Assembly (NCBI RefSeq): GCF_040564635.1
Contig: NZ_CP159837.1
Span: 3,707,001 to 3,771,000, forward strand
Length of the DNA: 64,000 bases
Reading direction: 5' to 3'
Origin: Planktothricoides raciborskii GIHE-MW2
GTDB lineage: Bacteria; Cyanobacteriota; Cyanobacteriia; Cyanobacteriales; Laspinemataceae
Part shown: piece after piece, positions 16,981-26,422 of the stretch
Layout: each line of letters begins with the position of its first letter
Position numbering within the stretch: position 1 is the stretch's first letter
Notes under the pieces: model-generated
What the model saw: only the letters and a program-made list of their open reading frames with translations
Database searches by the model: none
What the model was told of the DNA's origin: nothing
Made by a program: the position numbers and the translations under genes

Positions 16981-18525
16981 ATGTCCAAAACACGACAAAA
17001 GTTGATGGTGGAATGGAACGGAATCCCCTGGAAATTAGTACAGCGGAAAGTGTTCAAGCTCCAAAAGAGAATCTACAGAGCGGCTAGTGAGGGCGATGAT
17101 GTCTTAGCAAAAGGGCTTCAAAAGATTCTATTGAAGTCATATTACGCGAAGTTACTCGCTGTAAGGCAAGTAACCCAACTCAACAGAGGAAAGAAGACAG
17201 CCGGGGTAGACGGGATAAAATCATTAACACCCGTACAAAGGCTCAGTCTGGCCTCAAAACTGAGATTGTCTCACAAGGCAAAAGCAGTTCGGAGAGTATG
17301 GATACCAAAACCCGGACGGGACGAAAAACGCCCGTTAGGAATCCCTACAGTAGAGGACAGAGCGCGTCAGGCATTGGTAAAAATGGTACTAGAACCATAT
17401 TGGGAATCTAAATTTGAAGAAACCTCGTATGGGTTTAGGCCAGGTAGGTCAACACACGACGCCGTAGCCAGAATATATCTTGTTATAAACAAGAAACCTA
17501 ATTACGTTCTGGATGCGGATATATCCAAGTGTTTCGACAAAATCGACCACACATACCTACTGAAAAAGCTCCAATGTCCATCAAATATCCGGCGTCAAGT
17601 AAGAGCTTGGCTAAAAGCCGGAATCATGGACAAAGGAGCCTTTGATGTACCAGTAGCAGGCACACCCCAAGGAGGGGTAATCTCGCCACTACTTGCCAAT
17701 ATAGCACTAGATGGGATGATTCGCGAAGTGGAATCAAAGTTTCCTAAGAAGGGAAATTACCCACCAGCCAGAATCATTCGCTACGCTGACGATTTTGTGG
17801 TCCTACACCCAGAATTGAAAGTCATCCAAGGAGCTAAAGCCGCAATCGAAACTTGGTTACAACCCGTTGGATTGGAATTGAAGCCGGAAAAAACCAGGAT
17901 ATGTCACACTCTCAATCAGATGGTTGCAGAAAATGAATTGACGGTACACCCCGGATTCGATTTCTTGGGATTCAACATCCGACAACATCCAGTTGGAAAA
18001 CACAAGTCAGGAAAAACAGGGGGCCCCAAATCGGAGCTACTCGGATATAAAACCTTGATTAAGCCAAGCAAGAAAGCAATCAAAGCCCACCATGTAGCCC
18101 TAAAAGCAGTAATTAAGACCCATAAGACAGCCCCACAAGCGGGACTCATCAGGCACTTAAACCCGATGATTAGAGGGTGGGCAAATTACTACTCAGGGGT
18201 AGCAGCCAAGGAAACGTTTTCATCAGAAGACAATATCCTTTGGCAAATGCTCAGAGCATGGTCAGTAAGAAGACGTGGAAGAAAACAAAAAGCCCAAGCA
18301 ATACGTAAGTATTATCGAGAAGGCCGACATGGTACATGGACGTTTGCCACAGCAGACGGACTAACGCTATGGAAACACGCGGACGTCGAAATTAAACGAC
18401 ATACCTTAGTCAAACCTGACAAATCTCCGTATGACGGCGACTGGGTTTACTGGAGTACCAGGCGAGGACAAGACATCGAAGCCCCCACAAGAGTGGCAAA
18501 ACTGCTGAAAAAGCATGCATGGTAA
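16981..18525 (+). CDS. ltrA: Group II intron reverse transcriptase/maturase
   Basis: A 514-residue intron-encoded protein that helps splicing and reverse-transcribes the intron during homing. RT blocks are present: an N-terminal RT0/RT1 region, YGFRPGRSTHDAV, SKCFDKIDH, GTPQGGVISPLLANI and the active site YADD at 268-271. The group II maturase/X domain follows (LNPMIRGWANYYSG). The frame ends in LLKKHAW and a stop, where relatives read into an HNH endonuclease. A 1-base insertion near 18511-18516 explains the break. RT and maturase functions could remain; DNA cleavage by the HNH part would be lost unless frameshifting occurs. Confidence 0.95.
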   Translation: MSKTRQKLMVEWNGIPWKLVQRKVFKLQKRIYRAASEGDDVLAKGLQKILLKSYYAKLLAVRQVTQLNRGKKTAGVDGIKSLTPVQRLSLASKLRLSHKAKAVRRVWIPKPGRDEKRPLGIPTVEDRARQALVKMVLEPYWESKFEETSYGFRPGRSTHDAVARIYLVINKKPNYVLDADISKCFDKIDHTYLLKKLQCPSNIRRQVRAWLKAGIMDKGAFDVPVAGTPQGGVISPLLANIALDGMIREVESKFPKKGNYPPARIIRYADDFVVLHPELKVIQGAKAAIETWLQPVGLELKPEKTRICHTLNQMVAENELTVHPGFDFLGFNIRQHPVGKHKSGKTGGPKSELLGYKTLIKPSKKAIKAHHVALKAVIKTHKTAPQAGLIRHLNPMIRGWANYYSGVAAKETFSSEDNILWQMLRAWSVRRRGRKQKAQAIRKYYREGRHGTWTFATADGLTLWKHADVEIKRHTLVKPDKSPYDGDWVYWSTRRGQDIEAPTRVAKLLKKHAW

Positions 18526-18715
18526 ATGTCCATATTGCGGGCAATACTTCACAAGCAGCGACCTGCTCGAAGTAGACCACATCATTCCTAGAAGCCAAGG
18601 CGGAAAGGATGAATACAAAAACCTGCAATTGCTTCACGCTCATTGTCACGATTTAAAGTCAAGATATGACGGAAACGCCCAAGGGCATCAGGAAGAAGAA
18701 CTGCCACTCTGGTAG
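18515..18715 (+). pseudogene. HNH endonuclease domain of the intron protein, frameshifted off
   Basis: A 66-codon frame overlapping the RT gene end, with CPYCGQYF, the HNH signature LEVDHIIPRSQGGKDE and HAHCHD. It is the C-terminal HNH domain normally fused to the RT and cuts the target strand during homing. It starts at an ATG produced by the shift and has no clear ribosome site, so it is probably not made as an independent protein. Confidence 0.75.
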
Positions 18716-18746
18716 TCGTACCTATGTAAGGGGTCAACGTAGGTAG

Positions 18747-18780
18747 GAGCCTAGTGCCGTGAAAGTGGCACGCTGGGTTC
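18747..18780 (+). ncRNA. Group II intron domain V
   Basis: A 34-nt hairpin, GAGCCTAGTGCCGTGAAAG at its 5' side, with the GAAA tetraloop and 3' strand ending GGGTTC, matches the domain V consensus. It is the catalytic core of the ribozyme. Confidence 0.85.
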
Positions 18781-18994
18781 TGAATGGGAGGTGGGGGAAG
18801 TGATTCCCCCATCGACCCCTAATAGATACTTACAGCGGTTTTGCCCCGACTGAACCACCGTAGGGTCTGTACAATATTGTAGGGGCGTTCTCGCATTCGC
18901 CCCTACGGAATGCTTCGCCCCTACAGATATTTGTGGTTTACTTAATAGAAAATTGCTGTAAATAAAGCTTCTGTCCTTTTACCAGCGGATAGAC

Positions 18995-19879
18995 ATGACT
19001 CAAAGCCTAGACCGGACAATAGTACCGCCCGCTTTTCCCGATCACACTCAATTACCTGAATCCGACGGCACTTTTGTGAAGAACTTTCAAGAACATCCCC
19101 AGAGTATTTTATTGACCGATTCTCTGGAAAGTACATTGCAAACTCTCCACCCCGACGGACAATATGCGATCGGGCAAGATTGTGGCATTTATTGGCGGGA
19201 AACTGACCCGCCGGAACGGGGTGCCGAAGCCCCGGATTGGTTCTATGTTCCCAATGTTCCACCGCGATTAGATGGTCAATATCGCCGTTCTTATGTGTTG
19301 TGGCGCGAGTATATTGTGCCTTTTATTGCGATCGAATTTGCCAGTGGTGATGGTTCTGAAGAACGAGATAAAACTCCCCTATCTCGTTTGCCAGAAGGAG
19401 GCAATCAAAAACCCGGAAAATTTTGGGTTTATGAGCAGATTATTCGCATTCCTTATTATGCGATATACATCATTCAAACCAACGAATTAGAAGTTTATAA
19501 CTGGCTGAATGGTCGCTATCACCTTTTGCAACCAAACGATCGCGGACATTACGCGATCGCCACTATGGGAGTTGAGTTAGGGGTCTGGGAAGGTAGCTAC
19601 CAAAATCAGACCCAGCAATGGTTACGTTGGTGGGACAACCAGGGTAATTTATTGCTCACTGGTAGCGAACTAGCTAAACTCGAACGCCTGCACACTGAAC
19701 AGGAACGCCAACGGGCGGAAGCGGAACGCCAACGGGCGGAAGCGGAACGCCAACGGGCCGATCGCGCCGAACAGACCCAACAGGAAGCCATTCCTAAACT
19801 ACTGGCAATGGGCTTAAGTATAGAGCAAGTGGCTCAGGCTTTGTCCCTGTCGGTAGAAGATGTGGAAAGACTTCGTTAG
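18995..19879 (+). CDS. Uma2-family protein with coiled-coil tail
   Basis: A 294-residue Uma2-family protein. The predicted nuclease core shows APDWFYVPNVPP and VPFIAIEFASGDGSEERD (Asp and Glu of the site), then KPGKFWVYEQII. After the core a charged coiled coil carries three direct repeats of AERQRAE-type heptads (about 230-255), followed by a helix-turn-helix-like tail (LLAMGLSIEQVAQALSLSVE). This architecture is common in cyanobacteria and may aid oligomerisation. Function unknown. Confidence 0.88.
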   Translation: MTQSLDRTIVPPAFPDHTQLPESDGTFVKNFQEHPQSILLTDSLESTLQTLHPDGQYAIGQDCGIYWRETDPPERGAEAPDWFYVPNVPPRLDGQYRRSYVLWREYIVPFIAIEFASGDGSEERDKTPLSRLPEGGNQKPGKFWVYEQIIRIPYYAIYIIQTNELEVYNWLNGRYHLLQPNDRGHYAIATMGVELGVWEGSYQNQTQQWLRWWDNQGNLLLTGSELAKLERLHTEQERQRAEAERQRAEAERQRADRAEQTQQEAIPKLLAMGLSIEQVAQALSLSVEDVERLR

Positions 19880-20326
19880 AGATTAATAGACAAGAATGCT
19901 TTCCCAAGCTAAAAAGCCCCCACCCCCCCTAGCTTTGAAAAGGGGGTTGGGGGGATCGAGACAAGTATTTTGCCACAATCGTCTATTGTACCAAGCATCA
20001 AAAATTTTCGCTACAATTACGAGGTCAATTTGGGCGCAACTAGGGGTAATTTACTTCTGGATATCCGCGACCATACTGTTGCATTTTTGAAAATTAAAAA
20101 AAGTATAACAATTTAATTAACAACTATTTTTTTACCAGTTAACTAGCTAATTAATTAAAGACAAAGATTAAATAGTCAAATTTAAATAGTTTTTGTTCTA
20201 GAAAATATCAAAAATTAATTATTTTATTTTTTTTTAGAAAAAAATACGGAATAACTGACTTTGTAATTGTTTTGATTATAAAGGTAGGGGTAATTTTGCC
20301 ATTGGAAAAGAATAAAGAATAAGGGG
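19880..20326. other. Intergenic, hairpin repeat and AT-rich stretch
   Basis: A C-rich/G-rich hairpin repeat occupies about 19917-19958. From 20090 to 20245 the DNA is very AT-rich with poly-T runs. No gene is supported. Confidence 0.6.
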
Positions 20327-20332
20327 ATGTAT

Positions 20333-21151
20333 ATGGCTGACAATGCAATAAATTATGGGAAAAAGTGGAGCGATCGCAGCGATTTAGAGCGGTTAATGAC
20401 GACAAAACAATGTCAAGGTGGCTACCTGAGTCAAGCACAGCTTGCTGGTGTTAATCTCATGGGTGCTGACCTGACCGGGGCGCAGTTATTATTTGCCAAT
20501 CTCAGTCGGACAAATTTACATCATGCTTTGTTGATTGGTTGCCACCTGAGCTTTGCGAATTTGGTGAAAGCTGACCTGACTGAAGCGGTGCTTCACGGTG
20601 TGGAAGCGAAAGGCAGTAACTTTTTACAAGCAACACTCAATCACGCTAATTTAGCTGGGGCAAATTTGACTTTTTCTTGTTTGGTGAATAGCGATATGTT
20701 GGCAGCGGATTTAAAAGGGGCTAATTTGCTGGGAGCGAATTTAGTTCGGGTGAATTTACAACGCTCAAATAGCGTTGGCGCTAATTTTCAAGGGGCTAAT
20801 CTTCAGGATGCTAAAATGACTGGGGCAAATCTCTCTTATGCAGATTTGCGTGATGTAAATTTAGTGGGATCAGATTTGCGTGATGCTGATTTAACCGGGG
20901 CTAATTTGAAGAATGCTAATTTGTTGAATGCAAATCTGGCGGGTGCTATTCTGCGAGAAGCTGATTTTACTGGAGCTAATTTTATTGGGGTGAAGTTGGA
21001 TGGGGCGATCGGTTTGTCCCCAGAAACAGCTATCAGGGAAAGTCAAAAACCTTTATCCCCAAAGGAGGAAAAAGAGGCGATCGCTAACCAGAGGTTGCCC
21101 GATTCATCTAAATTTAATCGTCGGATGGATAGATTTTCTCAGGTTAGCTAA
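20333..21151 (+). CDS. Pentapeptide-repeat protein
   Basis: A 272-residue protein built mostly of A(D/N)Lxx pentapeptides from about residue 30 to 225, which fold into a right-handed quadrilateral beta helix. Phrases such as GANLLGANLVRVNL and GADLTGAQL show the periodicity. Some family members mimic DNA and protect gyrase; most cyanobacterial ones have no known role. The tail (PETAIRESQKPLSPKEEKEA) is helical. The start at 20333 is preferred over an ATG two codons earlier because AAGGGG lies 7 nt before it. No signal peptide is seen, so it is probably cytoplasmic. Confidence 0.9.
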   Translation: MADNAINYGKKWSDRSDLERLMTTKQCQGGYLSQAQLAGVNLMGADLTGAQLLFANLSRTNLHHALLIGCHLSFANLVKADLTEAVLHGVEAKGSNFLQATLNHANLAGANLTFSCLVNSDMLAADLKGANLLGANLVRVNLQRSNSVGANFQGANLQDAKMTGANLSYADLRDVNLVGSDLRDADLTGANLKNANLLNANLAGAILREADFTGANFIGVKLDGAIGLSPETAIRESQKPLSPKEEKEAIANQRLPDSSKFNRRMDRFSQVS

Positions 21152-21332
21152 TCCTTGGCAACGGATAGGTAACGGACTGGGAACAAAAGAAATCAATTTC
21201 TCAATACACTCTAAAGCCTAAACTCGACAGCCGACACCCGATAACCAACAGCTTACACCCCAAAAAACGGATAGATAAATTATCATGGGAATGGCGATCA
21301 CCTAATTGATAGAGGGCTAATTCAGAGAGGTT

Positions 21333-22151
21333 GTGACTGTGACGTTGCAGATATTTTGGTATCAGGGGAAATTACAAGATTCTGGAACTTTAGAGTTGAG
21401 AATTGACGATCCGGGTTTGATTTATGGGGCGACGGTGTTTACAACTTTACGAGTTTATGGGGGGTCTTTGGATCATCCGAGGACGAATTGGATTGCACAT
21501 TGCGATCGCCTCAAACATAGTTTAAATATCTTTGGCTGGGCCGAACCAGACTGGCAACAAATCCGTGAGGGGGCGGAAGCAATGATCCCTCATTGGTCAG
21601 TGTTGCGGGTGACGATTTTTCCCGATGGTCGAGAATTGATTATGGGGCGATCGCTGCCTGCGGATTTAGCAGAAAAACAGCAGCAAGGGATTTCCGTGGT
21701 GGTGTGGGATGCGCCGCAGTTTCGGCGATCGCTGCCCGACCATAAAACCGGCAATTATTTAGCTTGTTGGTTGGCGTTACAAGGGGCAAAACAGCAAGGG
21801 GCTGACGATGCGATTTTGGTGGATGACCGGGGTCGATGGCTGGAAACCAGTATTGGCAACCTCTGGGGGTGGCGAGACGGTCACTGGTGGACACCCCCGT
21901 TACCGGCGGGAATTTTGCCCGGTTTGATGCGATCGCAACTGATTGACTGGTTGACGAGTCAGGGGGAATTAGTCCAGGAACAACCCTGGACAGCGGATCT
22001 AATCCGGGGATTTGAAGCAATGGCGATGAGTAATAGTGTGATGGAATTAGTTCCCATTCGCGAAGTTCGCGCTGGGTCAGAAATTCTTCGTTATCCCGAT
22101 CATGGTGCGGTTTGGTCGAGGTTTCGGCGATTTTTGCCAACCACCATTTGA
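21333..22151 (+). CDS. Class IV PLP enzyme, aminodeoxychorismate lyase-like
   Basis: A 272-residue fold-type IV PLP enzyme with the probable PLP lysine K138 in LPDHKTGNYLACWLAL and the signature ADDAILVDDRGRWLETSIGN. The family includes 4-amino-4-deoxychorismate lyase (PabC), branched-chain and D-amino acid aminotransferases; the short, cyanobacterial-type sequence fits best with PabC, which makes p-aminobenzoate for folate. The GTG start has AGAGAGG 4 nt upstream. No pabA or pabB is adjacent, so the substrate assignment is tentative. Confidence 0.82.
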   Translation: MTVTLQIFWYQGKLQDSGTLELRIDDPGLIYGATVFTTLRVYGGSLDHPRTNWIAHCDRLKHSLNIFGWAEPDWQQIREGAEAMIPHWSVLRVTIFPDGRELIMGRSLPADLAEKQQQGISVVVWDAPQFRRSLPDHKTGNYLACWLALQGAKQQGADDAILVDDRGRWLETSIGNLWGWRDGHWWTPPLPAGILPGLMRSQLIDWLTSQGELVQEQPWTADLIRGFEAMAMSNSVMELVPIREVRAGSEILRYPDHGAVWSRFRRFLPTTI

Positions 22152-22262
22152 CCAATAAATAGCCCAGTAAATCACCCAATAAATCACCAAGTCACCCAGT
22201 AACTCACCCAGTAAATCACAAGTAATAATTAACTTTAATAAATTTAAACCGGAGATGATTTA

Positions 22263-22382
22263 ATGGGCAATCTGGGCAAAGTAAAAAAGAATGTGCTGCC
22301 TTATTGGGCGATCGCACCTCCTGCCATAACTGCTCAAAAATACATCATTTTAGAAAGCCAGTCACCAGAAGGAATCAGTTGA
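22263..22382 (+). CDS. Possible 39-residue small ORF
   Basis: It starts MGNLGKVKKNVLPYWAIAPP after a GGAG at an acceptable distance, and ends overlapping the stop of the converging NACHT gene. It contains a HIP1 octamer and has no known homologue to me. It could be chance. Confidence 0.2.
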   Translation: MGNLGKVKKNVLPYWAIAPPAITAQKYIILESQSPEGIS

Positions 22383-24921
22383 CGGTTTCTTTAACAATTC
22401 TAATTCCCTCAAAAGCAGGCAATTGGTGAAAATAACGCTGATGAATCAGGCTAAAAAAAGCATACAGATTTAGCGCTTCACTTTTCTTTCGATCGTAATC
22501 TTGATTTTGCGGCAAATTATCTTTGGATACCTGATGAGAATAAGAAAAATAAATTGCTGAATTTTCATTTATTGTTACTTGATAATTATCTAAAGAATTG
22601 AAGCAAATATAAATCAGCAAAAAATCCTGGCGAATGCTATCAATTTCTCCTGGATTGCTTCGGATGACTTTTCGCAACGCAAACAGTTGACGCATTTTAG
22701 AAACTTGCAGGGCAAAGTCACGAATTTTATCGAAGGTATCGACACTACCTAATGTAAAAACTAATTCGTGAATATGGTTTAAATTTTTCACCATATCGTG
22801 GGATTTTCCTCGCTGTAATCGGTGATAAATCTGCTCAACCAGTTGTTTTTTTTGGGCTGCCGCTAATTTCAAGGCAATCTCGCGAGTTAAGGTGCGGTTT
22901 AGGTCTAGTTTTAACGCTTTTTGTTTACGGCGCAACTGTTCTAGGTCACGATCCAGAGCGTTCGCAATCTGTTCTTGCCATTGTTGCCAGAATTGGGCAG
23001 AAAATCCGGCGATCGCCTTATCTTTTTCGGCATAACACCACGCCCCTAGATGTTCTTCTACCGCTGGATGGCTGTGTAATTCTGCCGCCGTTGGTAAGCG
23101 AAATCTAATCCCATACCCAGCATATTGTTGAGTTAACCATTCACAAAACTCCTCCGCATCACTGCCACGGACTCCAGCGATCGCTTCGTGAGATTTTCCA
23201 GGAGAAAATTGTTGACTTGGCCAATGATCCGGCTGGCGATATTGACCCAATTTCCGCTTATCATCAATAAATAATTGATACTCAGCATTGGTAATATAAT
23301 CGTCAGAAATCACCACAGACTTTTGAATTTCCAAAAGCTTTTGGCAGCGCTGTTTTAAGCGCAATTTTGCCGCTGAATAAAAAATCATCGGTGTGGCAGA
23401 TTCTAAGGCGCTATTTAATTTCATGTTAAAGATTTTTTGCAGGGGCAACGGCACATTATAATTATCCTGCAAGCAATCATAAGCTAAATTTAAGGTACTC
23501 GGTTCTGAGAGAGCCGCTTCCAGCAGATTCGTTAGATCATTTTCACTCATAGCGGTATAAAACTTGATGGTTTCATGCCACCAGAGATTTTGGATATTTT
23601 TCACCAGCAATTCTGCTTGCTGAGATTCCTTGATTTCTGCGGCTGCCAAGTATTCTTGAAAACTTTTATGGGCAAATTTATAAACCCCAGATTGAATTTC
23701 GACTAACAACCCACCAAAATTTTTTATATTTTTTAAAAATTCTAAGTTTTCTCCTAACCAGCTTGGGAAAGAATCACTGGTAAATTGACTTGTTTTTTGC
23801 TGCATTAAGCCCAGAGCCAGCTTTTGTAACAGAAATTTCTTGGTCTGAATAGTCTCGTCGGATGGAGAATTTGTTGTCAGTAAGACATCACAAAGGGCTT
23901 GATAAAGTTCTACCCGGCGAGGGGGAATTTTACCCAGATTACCCAGATATTTACCCATATCATAGACCAAGGCGATCGCACTAAGCAATAATGGGTTGGT
24001 GGCCATATTCGCCACCGATCGCATCGATTTAATCTCACCGAGCAACCGCTTACTTTGGTTTCCAGTGTTCATTTCTGGGGCAAGCGGCGATGAGGAATAG
24101 CGATCGCTGACCTGATGCCAACTGTGTAAAAATTCCTGAATTTGCTGATCGTTAAACGGCTGCAACTCCAGAACCTGCCCCACATCTGCCAAGGGTCTGA
24201 GGTGATAAGCATGGGAAGTGGCGGTAATAATAAATGGAGTATGCCAATAAGTTTGCATCTGTTGCTCGATCCAATAGCTAACCTGCGCCCGCGCACTGGT
24301 GCGATTCCGCAAAGCGGATCGCTCTTCGAGCGAATCGCCAGGATCGTTACTGCCATCAACTTCATCCAACCCATCGAACATCACCAAAAATTCTCCCCGA
24401 TCCAGATAACCTTGGAACCATTGTTGTTTTTCCAGGCTTTCTCCCGGTGCAATGAGTTCCAATAAACTCAAAGGAGGATCTTGGGTAATCATCGGTTGAA
24501 TATCCGGTAAACAAAATCTCAAAGGAATCAGGTGAGGAACTCCTGAATGGATCTGTTTATGCCGATTTTCCGCATAGCTGCGTTGTAGATGCTCCAATAA
24601 AGTCGTTTTGCCGCTTCCAGGACTGCCAATTAATACCACCCTGCGGGCGGATGGATCCGCAGGCATCGCCGCCAAAACATCCCAGATATCTAAACTGCCC
24701 GTCGATTCTTTCGCTTGAATCATCGACTGGGACAGTAAATTAGTGCTATCGGGAGTAAGTCGTTGGGGAATAAAGAAATCAGCAGACTGGTGATGCCAAA
24801 ATCCCCGATCATTTTGTGGGACAAGAGTGGCATAAGAACCATTAGGCAAGAAGCTTTGGTGAGACTTGCCCGGAAACAAGCTAATGAGAGTGCGAACAAT
24901 CTGTGGGAGCATTTTATTCAA
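22375..24921 (-). CDS. NACHT ATPase with FGE-sulfatase-like domain
   Basis: An 848-residue STAND ATPase. Walker A is GSPGSGKTT at 99-107 and Walker B FLVMFDGLDEV at 178-188. Helical regions follow, with the KFAHKSFQEYLAAAEI motif common at the end of NACHT modules. Residues about 535-650 resemble a formylglycine-generating-enzyme fold (ITNAEYQLFIDD, then IRFRLPTAAELHSHP), found in many signalling ATPases as a ligand-binding module. The C-terminal 200 residues are helical. Residues about 190-212, just after Walker B, come from a palindromic repeat inserted in frame. It is probably a sensor in defence or programmed response; there is no obvious effector domain. Confidence 0.88.
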   Translation of the reverse strand: MNKMLPQIVRTLISLFPGKSHQSFLPNGSYATLVPQNDRGFWHHQSADFFIPQRLTPDSTNLLSQSMIQAKESTGSLDIWDVLAAMPADPSARRVVLIGSPGSGKTTLLEHLQRSYAENRHKQIHSGVPHLIPLRFCLPDIQPMITQDPPLSLLELIAPGESLEKQQWFQGYLDRGEFLVMFDGLDEVDGSNDPGDSLEERSALRNRTSARAQVSYWIEQQMQTYWHTPFIITATSHAYHLRPLADVGQVLELQPFNDQQIQEFLHSWHQVSDRYSSSPLAPEMNTGNQSKRLLGEIKSMRSVANMATNPLLLSAIALVYDMGKYLGNLGKIPPRRVELYQALCDVLLTTNSPSDETIQTKKFLLQKLALGLMQQKTSQFTSDSFPSWLGENLEFLKNIKNFGGLLVEIQSGVYKFAHKSFQEYLAAAEIKESQQAELLVKNIQNLWWHETIKFYTAMSENDLTNLLEAALSEPSTLNLAYDCLQDNYNVPLPLQKIFNMKLNSALESATPMIFYSAAKLRLKQRCQKLLEIQKSVVISDDYITNAEYQLFIDDKRKLGQYRQPDHWPSQQFSPGKSHEAIAGVRGSDAEEFCEWLTQQYAGYGIRFRLPTAAELHSHPAVEEHLGAWCYAEKDKAIAGFSAQFWQQWQEQIANALDRDLEQLRRKQKALKLDLNRTLTREIALKLAAAQKKQLVEQIYHRLQRGKSHDMVKNLNHIHELVFTLGSVDTFDKIRDFALQVSKMRQLFALRKVIRSNPGEIDSIRQDFLLIYICFNSLDNYQVTINENSAIYFSYSHQVSKDNLPQNQDYDRKKSEALNLYAFFSLIHQRYFHQLPAFEGIRIVKETVN
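24296..24342. repeat. Palindromic repeat inserted in frame in the NACHT gene
   Basis: The arms GCGATTC (24301-24307) and GAATCGC (24332-24338) enclose two small hairpins (CCGC-AAA-GCGG and GCTC-TT-CGAGC), a three-way-junction shape. The minus-strand translation is SLEERSALRNRT, in a loop after Walker B. Related copies are at 36571-36616, 37013-37067 and 59309-59346. Confidence 0.75.
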
Positions 24922-25332
24922 TATTGGTTCAGGGATTTCAGTTGATAGCAGTTAAATAGCAATTAATTATTCACGGCCATCAATGCTAATTCAGTTCTAG
25001 ATTAATTTAATCTGAAATCAGCAAGCCACTGCGGTTCCCCGCCTAAGCGCGCTTCGCGCAGGCTCCGCCAACGCGGGGACAGGCTTGGGGGTTACCCAAG
25101 TAGAGCAAGTGGCGTAGGATCTTGGGAATTCAAAATGACATTAAGACAGTTCGGATACTGATCCGCAGTTCAGACCCAGAACAATTAAATCGAGGAATTC
25201 AAACAAGGTCAGCAATCACCCTCTGAGAATTCCTATAGATAAATTTTAATCAAAACTGAAGATCAATCGCTTTTGTCATAAAATACTTAGATTGTACGCA
25301 GTTGTCCCGAACTATCTTCGCCATGCCTCTGG
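24922..25332. other. Intergenic region with a short inverted repeat
   Basis: It holds a GC-rich palindromic repeat (GCGCGCTTCGCGC near 25047) inside an otherwise AT-rich spacer between divergent expression units. No gene seen. Confidence 0.5.
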
Positions 25333-26016
25333 CTAAGGTTGAGCCGAGTTTAGTTTTTCCGGACTGACATTGGCCTGAATTTCTGGAATGGCTGGTGGTT
25401 CTAGCTGAGTTTGTGTGGCATTTTCTTGTTGCTTTAACCAGACACTAGAAATCAGCAACAAGGCAAAATAGCCCAGATATAAATGCATCCGACTTAAGAC
25501 AATTTTAGCCTCCCCAGACTTGGGCGATAAACACCGGGAACCCAGGACGGTTTTGAATAGATGCATTTCCGGCATGGAATCTGCCAGCCGATCGCCATCT
25601 AATCCAAGGGCTGTACCAATTTTGCGGATAAATCCTCGCACATAGACTGCGGTGGGTAGGGCTTCAATGCGTCCGGTTTCCAGGGCTTGAATATGGGCGA
25701 TCGGTACGAGGGTTTGATAATGGAGTTGATACTGGGACATTCCCAGAGCAGTCCGCGCATCCCGGAATTGCTGACCAATTTGATGTAAGTATTCCCGGTA
25801 ATTTTCCTGGGAATCATTCGCCTTGGTGACAGGCGGATCGATCGCATTTTCCTTGGCTGAAGCATCACCGACCAGTGAATGATTGTGTGGCTGGGGATGG
25901 GGATGGCGCTGATTTAGCCCTGGCAAAGGTTTGGGGGATTTGCTAGGGATCTGTGGTTTTTGAAAGGCGTCCAAAAAATCTGGGGCAAAACCAAACATTG
26001 AATTCGCTCTTAACAT
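25333..26016 (-). CDS. RodZ-like helix-turn-helix membrane protein
   Basis: A 227-residue protein with a disordered N-terminus, an Xre/RodZ-type helix-turn-helix (IGQQFRDARTALGMSQYQLH, then LETGRIEALPTAVYVRGFIRK) and one membrane helix (LYLGYFALLLISSVWL). RodZ links MreB to the envelope in cell-shape control; cyanobacterial homologues also bind RNA or DNA. The helix-turn-helix lies before the membrane span, so it is cytoplasmic. The start at 26016 is chosen because AAGGAG lies about 10 nt upstream; a frame 10 codons longer starts at 26046 without such a site. The tail after the span is short. Confidence 0.8.
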   Translation of the reverse strand: MLRANSMFGFAPDFLDAFQKPQIPSKSPKPLPGLNQRHPHPQPHNHSLVGDASAKENAIDPPVTKANDSQENYREYLHQIGQQFRDARTALGMSQYQLHYQTLVPIAHIQALETGRIEALPTAVYVRGFIRKIGTALGLDGDRLADSMPEMHLFKTVLGSRCLSPKSGEAKIVLSRMHLYLGYFALLLISSVWLKQQENATQTQLEPPAIPEIQANVSPEKLNSAQP

Positions 26017-26133
26017 CGCGGATGTCTCCTTGACTGAGTACAACAAAATTTTTTTGGTAGTCCCACCCTAAAAAAAAGGGGGTTTGACCCCTCATGTGTT
26101 TGTTACCTCATCATTAACACTTTAGACATCCAT

Positions 26134-26335
26134 TTGTCCACTAAATTTGGTCACTAAACTTGTCTACTAAATTTGTCCACTAAACTTGGTCACTAAATTT
26201 GTCCACTAAACTTGTCCACTAAACTTGTCTACTAAACTTGTCTACTAAACTTGTCCACTAAATTTGTCCACTAAACTTGTCTACTAAACTTGTCTACTAA
26301 ACTTGTCCACTAAATTTGTCCACTAAATTTGTCCA
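26134..26335. repeat. Tandem 13-bp repeat, about 15.5 units
   Basis: Units are variants of TTGTCCACTAAAC (C or T at three positions, GT/GG at one). The array fills the spacer between the RodZ-like gene and truB. Unit length is not a multiple of 3 and no frame is conserved, so it is non-coding. Nothing else of note is seen from 26047 to 26422. Confidence 0.95.
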
Positions 26336-26422
26336 AAGGAATTGATGACTGATGGCTGGCCACGCGGTCAAAATACCCAAAAATCTCCATGCATATTTCT
26401 TTGATGATTTCTCTGGTGGTGA

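Larger units (their letters stand above)
16265..18823 (+). mobile_element. Group II intron with RT-maturase ORF
   Basis: The RNA begins GTGCGATTCG at 16265, carries about 700 nt of structured 5' sequence (domain I and onward), the reverse transcriptase gene in domain IV, a 34-nt domain V at 18747-18780 and a domain VI stem ending near CCCCTAAT at 18823. The element lies between genes, next to the repeat sequence that continues at 18825 (TACAGCGGTTTT). Exact ends are judged from group II consensus, not from an empty site. The HNH part of its ORF is frameshifted. Confidence 0.88.

Noticed and set aside
16781-17087. Small ORFs inside the 5' part of the group II intron
   Set aside because: They lie in structured ribozyme sequence and conflict with the RT gene.
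26134-26335. CRISPR-like regular repeat
   Set aside because: The units are 13 bp and contiguous with no spacers.
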